Source of the DNA: Oxalobacteraceae bacterium UBA6704
GTDB taxonomy: Bacteria > Pseudomonadota > Gammaproteobacteria > Burkholderiales > Burkholderiaceae_D
Direction of reading: 5' to 3'
NCBI GenBank assembly: GCA_002454505.1
Contig: DKJA01000195.1
Span: 1 to 28,173, forward strand
Length of the DNA: 28,173 bases
Shown in pieces: positions 22,073-28,173 of this stretch. The number at the start of each line of letters is the position of its first letter. Positions within the stretch are counted from its first letter, which is position 1. The notes under the pieces were generated by a model. It made no database searches, had not been told where the DNA came from, and saw nothing but the letters and a program-made list of their open reading frames with translations. Both the position numbers and the translations under genes were made by a program.

Positions 22073-22720
22073 ATGGAGATCGTACGGTTTTACTATGACC
22101 CGATCAGCCCCTATGCGTGGCTGGCCACCAAGCAGATCGCCCGCATCGAGGCGGCCGGTGTCCACCTCGAGATGGAGCCGGTGCTGTTTGCCGGCCTGCT
22201 GAAGGCGCACGGCCTGAAAGGTCCGGCGGAGATTCCCGCCAAGCGCGAGGTGATGGCGCGCGACGTGATGCGCATCGCCGCGGCGCAGGGCCTGGAGTTC
22301 CGCGGCCCGCCCGGCCATCCGTTCAATCCACTGCTGGCGCTGCGCATGTGCAAGGCGATCAAGTCGGCCACGAGCCTGAAGCGGTTTACCTTCATGCTGT
22401 CGCAGGCTTGCTGGGAACGGGGGCTGGACCTGTCGAATCCGGCCGTGCTGATGCAGCTGGCGGCCGAATGCGATCTGAACGGCGCGGCCTTGCAGGGTGC
22501 GGCGAACACGCCGGAAGTGAAGCAGGAACTGATCGACGCCACCGACGCCGCCATCGCGGCCGGCGTGTTCGGCGTGCCGACCTTCACTTACCAGGGCGAG
22601 CTGTTCTGGGGCGGCGACCGCATCGACCTGCTGCTGCGCCGCATTGCCGGCCACCGCATCGACGAGGCGCGCCTGAAGGATTTCCTGGCGCGTCCCGTGC
22701 TGGCCCGGCGGGCGGACTAG
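22073..22720 (+). CDS. 2-hydroxychromene-2-carboxylate isomerase-like DsbA-family protein
   Basis: This 215-residue protein has a thioredoxin/DsbA-like fold of the HCCA isomerase/GST-kappa class. The motif YYDPISPYAWLA near the N-terminus carries S12 where DsbA has Cys, the glutathione-activating Ser of this class, and FGVPTFTYQGELFWGGDRID (about 168-187) holds the cis-Pro loop. HCCA isomerase acts in naphthalene degradation, but most homologues lack such a context and here no catabolic genes are near. Placement 11 bp after gloB suggests a glutathione-linked role. An AGGA precedes the ATG. The stop overlaps the aceB stop on the other strand (CTAG). Confidence 0.88.
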   Translation: MEIVRFYYDPISPYAWLATKQIARIEAAGVHLEMEPVLFAGLLKAHGLKGPAEIPAKREVMARDVMRIAAAQGLEFRGPPGHPFNPLLALRMCKAIKSATSLKRFTFMLSQACWERGLDLSNPAVLMQLAAECDLNGAALQGAANTPEVKQELIDATDAAIAAGVFGVPTFTYQGELFWGGDRIDLLLRRIAGHRIDEARLKDFLARPVLARRAD

Positions 22721-24306
22721 ATTTCCTCGTACAGCGGCAGCGTCAGGAATTCGGCAAACGATTCCGACGTGGACATCTGTTCGAAGATCTGCGCGGCCCG
22801 CTCGTAGTTCGGGCTGCTGCCGTCCGGCGCGGCTGCCTTTACTTTCGGCAGTTCCTCGGCCGTCATGGCGCGCACCATGTCGGCGGTGACCTTGCGGCCG
22901 TCGTCCAGCACGCCCTTTGGCGAACGGATCCACTGCCACACTTGCGAACGGCTGATTTCCGCCGTGGCCGCATCTTCCATCAGGTTGTGGATCGGCACGC
23001 AGCCATTGCCGCCCAGCCAGCTGCCCAGGTAGTGGATCCCCACGTTGATGTTGTAGCGCAGGCCCGCTTCCGTGATCGGCGCTTCCGGCTGGAAGTTCAG
23101 CAGGTCGGCGGCAGTCACCTGTACGTCGGGACGCTGCTTGTTGAACTGGTTCGGCGCGTCGCCCAGCACTTTGGTGAACTCCGTCATCGCCAGGTCGACG
23201 AGGCCCGGATGGGCCACCCAGCCGCCGTCGTAGCCATCGGTGGCATCGCGTGCCTTGTCGGTGCGCACGCCGCCCATCGCCGTCTCGTTCTTCTCCGGAT
23301 CGTTCTTGATCGGAATCAGCGCCGACATGCCGCCGATCGCCGGGGCGCCGCGCTTGTGGCACGTCTGCAGCAGAAGCAGAGCGTAGGCGCGCATGAACGG
23401 TGCCGTCATCGTCACTTTCGGGCGGTCGGCCAGGCAGAACTCCTTGTCCAGCTTGAATTTCTTGATGCAGCTGAAGATGTAATCCCAGCGACCCGCGTTC
23501 AGGCCGGCGCTGTGCTCGCGCAGCTCGTACAGGATCTCGTCCATCTCGAATGCTGCCAGGATGGTTTCAATCAGCACCGTCGCCTTGATGGTGCCTTGCG
23601 GCAGGCCCAGCTCGTCCTGCGTCAGCACGAAGATCTCGTTCCACAGCCGCGCTTCCAGGTGCGATTCCAGCTTCGGCAGGTAGAAATACGGGCCGGCGCC
23701 GCGCGCCAGCTGCTCGCGCGCGTTGTGCACCATGAACAGCGCGAAATCGAAAATGCCGCCGGAAACGCGCTGGCCATCGACGAGCACATGCTTTTCATCG
23801 AGGTGCCAGCCGCGCGGGCGGACCACCAGCGTGGCCGTCTTCTCGTTGAGCTTGTACGACTTGTTGTTCTGTTCCAGCGTGATCGTCTTGCGCACGGCAT
23901 CGATCATGTTCAGCTGGCCGGTGATCTGGTTGAACCAGTTCGGCGTGTTGGAATCCTCGAAGTCGGTCATGTAGCTGTCCGCGCCGGAATTGAGCGCGTT
24001 GATGACCATCTTGCGGTCGACGGGGCCGGTGATTTCCACGCGGCGGCATTGCAGTGCCGGCGGAATCGGCGCCACCTGCCAGTCGCCGGCGCGCACGTGA
24101 GCCGTCTCGGCCAGGAAGTCGGGACGCTCGCCCGCATCCAGTTTCTGCGCGCGGATGACGCGGGCGGCCAGCAGTTCCTGGCGGCGCGGCTCGAACTCGC
24201 GCGACAGTTTCGCCACGAGCGCCAGCGCCTCCGGCGTCAGTACGCGCTCGTAGCCGGGCGCGATCTCGCCCCTGATTTCCATCCCTGCCGGTAGCGTGAT
24301 GCTCAT
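22717..24306 (-). CDS. aceB: malate synthase A (glyoxylate shunt)
   Basis: This 529-residue enzyme condenses glyoxylate with acetyl-CoA to malate. The family signature is HSAGLNAGRWDYIFS, and VVRPRGWHLDEKH carries a conserved active-site Arg. FEDSNTPNW, NINVGIHYLGSWLGGNG and the ending TLPLYEEI are typical of form A. The ATG at 24306 is chosen over an upstream frame because AAGGAGA lies 6 nt before it and the resulting length matches the family. No isocitrate lyase gene is in the window. A divergent LysR regulator shares the 120-bp promoter region and is a likely regulator. It converges on the HCCA-like gene with a 4-bp overlap of stop codons. Confidence 0.97.
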   Translation of the reverse strand: MSITLPAGMEIRGEIAPGYERVLTPEALALVAKLSREFEPRRQELLAARVIRAQKLDAGERPDFLAETAHVRAGDWQVAPIPPALQCRRVEITGPVDRKMVINALNSGADSYMTDFEDSNTPNWFNQITGQLNMIDAVRKTITLEQNNKSYKLNEKTATLVVRPRGWHLDEKHVLVDGQRVSGGIFDFALFMVHNAREQLARGAGPYFYLPKLESHLEARLWNEIFVLTQDELGLPQGTIKATVLIETILAAFEMDEILYELREHSAGLNAGRWDYIFSCIKKFKLDKEFCLADRPKVTMTAPFMRAYALLLLQTCHKRGAPAIGGMSALIPIKNDPEKNETAMGGVRTDKARDATDGYDGGWVAHPGLVDLAMTEFTKVLGDAPNQFNKQRPDVQVTAADLLNFQPEAPITEAGLRYNINVGIHYLGSWLGGNGCVPIHNLMEDAATAEISRSQVWQWIRSPKGVLDDGRKVTADMVRAMTAEELPKVKAAAPDGSSPNYERAAQIFEQMSTSESFAEFLTLPLYEEI

Positions 24307-24426
24307 TGCGGTCTCCTTCGGTTGTGCGCTGAATGATGGTCTGAGTATATTGATTAAATAGGTCACTAAACAAGACTTATAATCACTTCATCTGTGCAGT
24401 TTAGTCATAAGCGAAAATCGGAAACC
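24307..24426. promoter_or_regulatory. aceB / LysR divergent promoter region
   Basis: For aceB (minus) the best promoter is TTGTTT (24373-24368), 18 bp, TATACT (24349-24344). For the regulator (+) a perfect TATAAT lies at 24378-24383 without a good -35, as expected for a regulator-dependent or autoregulated start. The AT-rich block between them, with ATTGATTAAAT, is the likely LysR-type binding area. The two promoters overlap almost back to back. Confidence 0.55.
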
Positions 24427-25350
24427 ATGGCCCAGTTCAAGCAGATCGCCACCTTCGTCGAAGTCGTCAACCGGGGCAGCCTGTCGGCCGCGGCCCGGGC
24501 GGAAGGCATTGCGCCGGCCGTGATCGGCCGCCGGCTCGATGCGCTGGAGCAGCGGCTGGGCGTCAAGCTGCTCCAGCGTACCACGCGCCGCCTGGCGCTC
24601 ACCGAGGAAGGCACGGCGTTCCTGGAAGATTGCCAGCGCATCCTGTCCGACCTGGAAAGCGCCGAAGCGGCCGTGTCGGAACGCAGCGCGCGCGCCACCG
24701 GCCACCTGCTGGTGTCGGCCCCGGCGGGGTTCGGCCGGCAGCACGTGGCGCCGCTGATTCCGTCGCTGCTGGCGGAACATCGCGACGTGACGGTGACGCT
24801 GAACCTGAACGACCGCGTCGTCGACCTGATCGGCGAAGGCATCGACGTGGCCATCCGCATCGCCGCGATGGACGACTCGAATCTCGTCAGCGTGAAGCTG
24901 GCGGACAACCGCCGCGTCGTCGTCGGGACGCCTGCATACCTGAAACGGCACGGCACGCCGAAGACGCTGGCCGACCTGGCCCGGCACAACTGCATGGCGA
25001 TCAGCAGCGAAGGCAGCCAGCGGGGCTGGTCGTTCCGCGATGGCGGCAAGACGGTCACGCTGAAAGTGGCGGGCAATATGAGCTGCAACGACGGCGCCGT
25101 GCTGCACGACTGGGTACTGGCCGGCAAAGGGCTGGCGTGGCGGTCGATGTGGGAAGTGGGCGGCGATATCGAGGCGGGCCGGCTGGTGCCAGTACTCGAC
25201 GAACTCGCCGCGCCGGGCAACGATATCTACGCGGTATTTGCGCAGCGACGGCATTTGCCGCTGCGGATCCGCGTCTTTGTCGATGCGCTGCGGCGCGCCT
25301 ATGCGCAGCCGGGCTATTGGGGCAAGGGCAGACCGGGCAACAGCGCGTGA
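24427..25350 (+). CDS. LysR-family transcriptional regulator
   Basis: This 307-residue regulator has an N-terminal winged helix-turn-helix (AQFKQIATFVEVVNRGSLSAAARA through RRLDALEQRLGVKLLQRTTR, residues 2-52), followed by the periplasmic-binding-protein-like effector domain (HLLVSAPAGFGRQHVAPLI onward). The length is usual for the family. The ATG at 24427 is preferred; a GTG 33 bp upstream is in frame but would overlap the promoter. Its divergent placement from aceB suggests control of the glyoxylate shunt or of malate synthase alone. The effector is unknown. Confidence 0.93.
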   Translation: MAQFKQIATFVEVVNRGSLSAAARAEGIAPAVIGRRLDALEQRLGVKLLQRTTRRLALTEEGTAFLEDCQRILSDLESAEAAVSERSARATGHLLVSAPAGFGRQHVAPLIPSLLAEHRDVTVTLNLNDRVVDLIGEGIDVAIRIAAMDDSNLVSVKLADNRRVVVGTPAYLKRHGTPKTLADLARHNCMAISSEGSQRGWSFRDGGKTVTLKVAGNMSCNDGAVLHDWVLAGKGLAWRSMWEVGGDIEAGRLVPVLDELAAPGNDIYAVFAQRRHLPLRIRVFVDALRRAYAQPGYWGKGRPGNSA

Positions 25351-25450
25351 CGCACTGGCGCGGCGAATATGCGCCGCACGGCAGCTTCCCGCCAAATAGG
25401 CGGCCCGGCCGTGCTGTCAAACGATGCCGGAGGAAAAGCTTCAGGCGAAA

Positions 25451-25477
25451 AAAAATCCTCGGAACCCGAGGATTTTT
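25451..25477. terminator. bidirectional intrinsic terminator between the regulator and the cold-shock gene
   Basis: A near-perfect stem (25452-25462 with 25466-25476, AAC loop) has an A run on one side and a T run on the other, so it can end transcription from both the LysR gene and the leftward cold-shock gene. Confidence 0.9.
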
Positions 25478-25497
25478 TGATCGTTAGATCCAGCGTA

Positions 25498-25701
25498 TTA
25501 CAGCGGCTGAATGTTCGACGCTTGCTTGCCTTTAGGGCCAGCGGTCACGTCGAAAGATACGCGTTGGTTCTCTTGCAGCGATTTGAAGCCGGCGCTTTGG
25601 ATAGCCGAGAAGTGAGCGAACAGATCTTCGCCGCCTTCGTCAGGGGTGATGAAGCCGAAACCCTTCGAATCATTGAACCATTTTACGATACCAGTTGCCA
25701 T
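25498..25701 (-). CDS. cold-shock protein (CspA family)
   Basis: This 67-residue single cold-shock domain RNA chaperone contains RNP-1 as KGFGFI and RNP-2 as DLFAHFSAI, with the starting MATGIVKWFND typical of proteobacterial Csp proteins. The length is normal. The genome probably has several paralogues, so no specific letter is assigned. It is monocistronic: its own terminator lies 21 bp downstream, and a leader of roughly 100 nt precedes it. Confidence 0.97.
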   Translation of the reverse strand: MATGIVKWFNDSKGFGFITPDEGGEDLFAHFSAIQSAGFKSLQENQRVSFDVTAGPKGKQASNIQPL

Positions 25702-25811
25702 TACAATTCCTATTACAGTTAAATGAGCTTGCGCCCGTGATATCGTTCGAAACTAAGGTATCAATGGCAACCTGCCCCACTGCCCCTGAATCTAAACGAT
25801 CCCGCATTATA
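25702..25811 (-). promoter_or_regulatory. leader and promoter of the cold-shock gene
   Basis: On the minus strand a perfect TATAAT (25811-25806) is present about 105 bp before the ATG. The implied 5' leader of about 100 nt is longer than average, as usual for cold-shock genes where the leader RNA mediates temperature control. No strong -35 is visible. Confidence 0.6.
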
Positions 25812-26175
25812 CCGAATGCAGCGCCAAAAGTACGTCGTGCGGCACGTTTTCGGCACATTTTCACGAAAATAATTGCTACTGCCGGGCTTGGAGTGATAGG
25901 AAGAACATTTATTGCGACATGGAATGCCGCCAAAATCGGCAAAAATGCCGATTATTCCGATTTACGCTGACAACCTGTGGGAAAAAGCCTGATGGCGAAC
26001 CACTGACCGACAACTACGTTGCATCCGGGACGTATCCTGCGTAAAAACTTTCGCCACGGCTGCTTGTTCAACGTCTACACATCCTTGCACACACTCTTGC
26101 ACACCCTCTGCCCAGCAGCTTCGTTCGGCATGTATGTAACTATAGACAATATCCCAACATGCCGTTTGAGAAATA
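25812..26175. other. non-coding region with an 8-bp hairpin
   Basis: No convincing gene is seen in this 364-bp AT-richer stretch. A perfect inverted repeat, AATCGGCA / TGCCGATT with an AAAA loop, lies at 25934-25953. On the minus strand it is followed by only a short T run, so it may be a weak terminator for the upp-Hpt unit. A partial direct repeat of CTTGCACAC lies near 26084-26105. Confidence 0.5.
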
Positions 26176-26529
26176 TCAATCGTGCGAAGGATATGTTGTC
26201 GATTTGGGATCAACAGCCGCCCAGGCCAGATACGTTTCGATCTGCGGAACGAGTTCCGCCCAGCCCGACTGGCCGCCCAGCAGGCCGCGCACGATCTGCT
26301 CGAGCCGGCGCGCTTCCGTGCCGAGCACGGGGAAGCCGAACGATCCGGCCGAGCCGGCCACCACGTGCAGGCCGTGGTGCACGCCTTCCAGCGCTTCCCG
26401 GTCGGGATCGGTGCCCGCCGCGGCAAGTGCCTGGGCAATGGCATTCATCCGCTCGGGGATGCTGGCCGCATAGCGTTCGCCGAGCGCCGCCAGTTGCGCA
26501 CGGTATGCCGGATCGACGGGCGTGGCCAT
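26176..26529 (-). CDS. Hpt (histidine phosphotransfer) domain protein
   Basis: This 117-residue stand-alone Hpt protein is a four-helix phosphorelay domain. The phospho-acceptor helix reads HHGLHVVAGSAGSFGFPVLGTEARRLE, with H55 aligning with the phosphorylated His of the usual H-x-L-K-G-S-A pattern. The Lys is replaced by Ala (A58). The ATG at 26529 lies 4 bp after upp, so the two are almost certainly co-transcribed, yet no sensor kinase or response regulator is nearby. An open frame extends upstream into upp but is not needed. Confidence 0.8.
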   Translation of the reverse strand: MATPVDPAYRAQLAALGERYAASIPERMNAIAQALAAAGTDPDREALEGVHHGLHVVAGSAGSFGFPVLGTEARRLEQIVRGLLGGQSGWAELVPQIETYLAWAAVDPKSTTYPSHD

Positions 26530-26533
26530 GGCG

Positions 26534-27184
26534 TTACTTGGTGCCGAAGATGCGGTCGCCCGCGTCGCCCAGGCCCGGCATGATGTAGGCATGGTCGTTC
26601 AGGTGCGAGTCCAGCGACGCGCAGTAGATCTTGACGCCCGGGTGCGCCTTCTGGAACACCTCGATGCCCTCCGGTGCCGCGACCAGCGCGAGGAAGATGA
26701 TCTGCTCGTCCGTGACGCCGCGGTTCTTCAGCACGTCCACCGCGTGCACGGCCGAATTACCCGTGGCCACCATCGGATCGCACAGGATGAAGATGCGGTC
26801 GACCAGGTCCGGCAACCGCACCAGGTATTCCACCGGCTGATGCGTTTCCGGATCGCGGAACACGCCGATGTGGCCCACGCGTGCCGATGGCACCAGGTTC
26901 AGCAGGCCATCGCTCATGCCGATGCCGGCGCGCAGGATCGGCACCACGGCCAGTTTCTTGCCGGCTATGACGGGCGCATCGATCGTCGCCATCGGCGTTT
27001 CGATTTCGCGCGTGGTCAGCGGCAGGTCGCGGGTGATCTCGTAACCCATCAGCAGCGTGATTTCCTTCAGCAGCTCGCGGAACGTGCGCGTGGACGTCGT
27101 CTTGTCGCGCATGTGGCTCAGCTTGTGCTGGATCAGCGGGTGGTCGGTGATAAACAGGTTCGGGAAGCGCGGATCTTGTTTCAT
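26534..27184 (-). CDS. upp: uracil phosphoribosyltransferase
   Basis: This 216-residue enzyme of pyrimidine salvage makes UMP from uracil and PRPP. The PRPP loop is CDPMVATGNS at 135-144, the flexible loop region starts at VVPILRAGIGM, and the C-terminal uracil-binding PGLGDAGDRIFGTK is intact. The ATG at 27184 (MKQDPRFPN) has AGGAA just upstream and gives the normal length; an in-frame ATG further out is rejected. It is followed at 4 bp by the Hpt gene and preceded by aidB on the same strand after 78 bp. Confidence 0.98.
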   Translation of the reverse strand: MKQDPRFPNLFITDHPLIQHKLSHMRDKTTSTRTFRELLKEITLLMGYEITRDLPLTTREIETPMATIDAPVIAGKKLAVVPILRAGIGMSDGLLNLVPSARVGHIGVFRDPETHQPVEYLVRLPDLVDRIFILCDPMVATGNSAVHAVDVLKNRGVTDEQIIFLALVAAPEGIEVFQKAHPGVKIYCASLDSHLNDHAYIMPGLGDAGDRIFGTK

Positions 27185-27262
27185 ATTTCCTAATTGCGGA
27201 CGGTGTGTATGCCGCATTATCCCAGCCCGGCACGCGCGCTGTCCATGAAAGCTGTAAAAAAC

Positions 27263-28173
27263 TCATGCTTGCGGCAGCGCCCGCGCGATGATGGCGACGC
27301 AATCGATTCCCTCAGGCAATCGACCGAAGGCGCCGCCCGGCGCACGGGCGAGACGCGACGCCACGAAAGCGGCAGATACCGCCTCCGGCGCATGCCGCAA
27401 CAGCAGCCCAGCCTGCACCGCCAGCACGATGCGCTCGGCCAGCACGCGCGCGCCGAACTCATCGGCGGGCGCGTGCGCCAGATCGTCCCGCAGCAGCTGC
27501 ACATGCTGCGCGTACGCCGCATTCGACGTTTCCGCCAACCCCAGCTCCGCCAGCAGCGCTTCGGCTGCCGCCGGCGATTTCGCGAACGCGCGCAGCACGT
27601 CCAGGCACATCACGTTGCCGGAGCCCTCCCAGATCGAGTTGACGGGCAGTTCCCGGTACAGCCGCGCCGTCGCGCTGTCTTCTATATAACCGCTGCCGCC
27701 CAGTACCTCCATTGCTTCCGCCCCGAACGCCGGGCCGCGCTTGCAGATCCAGTACTTGCCGGCGGGTGTCAGGATGCGGGCCAGCATCGCCTCGGCCGGA
27801 TCGTCCGGATGATCGAAGCAACGCGCCAGCCGCAGCGCGAACGCCGTCGCAGCCTCCGATTCCAGCGCCAGGTCGGCCAGCACGTTCCGCATCAGCGACT
27901 GCTCCGCCAGCGGCTTGCCGAATGCCTGGCGATGACGCGCATGGTGCAGCGCATGCGTCAGCGCGGCGCGCATGATGCCGGCCGTGCCCAGAACACAGTC
28001 GAGCCGGGTGTGGCTGCCCATCTCGAGGATCGTCGGGATGCCCCGGCCGGCCCTGCCCAGCAGGTGGCCGCACGCGCCGGTGAACTCCACTTCGGACGAG
28101 GCGTTCGACCGGTTGCCCAGCTTGTCCTTCAGCCGCTGCACGCGCACCTGGTTCAGGCTGCCGTCCGGCAGGA
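27263..28173 (-). CDS. aidB: AidB-like acyl-CoA dehydrogenase (5' end outside the window)
   Basis: The C-terminal 303 residues of an acyl-CoA dehydrogenase-family flavoprotein are present. RLKDKLGNRSNASSEVEF and ELPVNSIWEGSGNVMCLDVLRA match AidB of E. coli nearly residue for residue as I recall it, distinguishing it from catabolic acyl-CoA dehydrogenases. AidB is a DNA-binding flavoprotein of the adaptive response to alkylation. YARHRQAFGKPLAEQ-type (here HARHRQAFGKPLAEQ) and AMEVLGGSGYIEDS are family flavin/substrate motifs. The N-terminal half is cut by the right edge. No ada gene is visible. Confidence 0.93.
   Translation of the reverse strand, partial: LPDGSLNQVRVQRLKDKLGNRSNASSEVEFTGACGHLLGRAGRGIPTILEMGSHTRLDCVLGTAGIMRAALTHALHHARHRQAFGKPLAEQSLMRNVLADLALESEAATAFALRLARCFDHPDDPAEAMLARILTPAGKYWICKRGPAFGAEAMEVLGGSGYIEDSATARLYRELPVNSIWEGSGNVMCLDVLRAFAKSPAAAEALLAELGLAETSNAAYAQHVQLLRDDLAHAPADEFGARVLAERIVLAVQAGLLLRHAPEAVSAAFVASRLARAPGGAFGRLPEGIDCVAIIARALPQA

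Noticed and set aside
22117..24294. A 725-codon open frame on the + strand across the HCCA-like gene and aceB
   Set aside because: It overlaps two recognised genes in the wrong frame or strand and has a non-natural composition.
25695..25970. A 91-codon open frame on the + strand upstream of the cold-shock gene
   Set aside because: It is antisense to the cold-shock leader and promoter, has no ribosome site, and shows no protein-like pattern.
1..28173. CRISPR arrays, rRNA genes, insertion sequences
   Set aside because: No regularly spaced repeats, rRNA sequence or transposase coding was seen on either strand.

Overview
The window is high-GC chromosomal DNA, most likely from a beta-proteobacterium of the Oxalobacteraceae (Massilia/Duganella-like). 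This rests on codon and GC style and on the housekeeping neighbourhood gloB / SAM-methyltransferase / rnhA / dnaQ / tRNA-Val. The family assignment is inference, not a database result.

Region 1 (1-11562) is the most interesting part. A tight eight-gene operon reads leftwards from 9800 to 822: an unrecognised Cys-rich, possibly exported protein; two genes that together correspond to the two halves of a VioB/RebD/StaD-type protein (N-terminal half, then ferritin-like half); then eboD, eboE, eboC, eboA and eboB. Gaps are 13, 36, 10, -10, -4, 10 and -4 bp. The sixth EBO gene, eboF, diverges from a shared 316-bp regulatory region. EBO clusters are linked to trafficking of secondary-metabolite precursors towards the periplasm (scytonemin in cyanobacteria). 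VioB/RebD/StaD proteins couple two imine-type aromatic 2-oxo-acid derivatives in violacein and staurosporine-type pathways. The natural hypothesis is a pathway in which a two-subunit VioB-like enzyme and the EBO set act together. No amino-acid oxidase (VioA/RebO), VioE or P450 is present in the window, so the product is unknown. A protein with a possible permuted papain-like fold (214-807) lies beyond the operon's end.

Region 2 (11566-14936) has a family 4 glycosyltransferase convergent with eboF and a secreted alpha/beta hydrolase-domain protein.

Region 3 (about 14937-19208) is accessory DNA of visibly lower GC. It holds a solitary 590-aa PD-(D/E)xK nuclease-domain protein and two identical tRNA-Val(CAC) genes, each with its own promoter and terminator. 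The tRNAs bracket about 1.9 kb of gene debris: a truncated frame, a frameshifted gene, and a possible toxin tail followed by an immunity-like gene.

Region 4 (19221-28173) is ordinary core genome: dnaQ, rnhA, a SAM methyltransferase, gloB, a 2-hydroxychromene-2-carboxylate isomerase-like protein, malate synthase A with a divergent LysR regulator, a cold-shock protein, an Hpt-domain protein, upp, and an aidB gene cut by the right edge.
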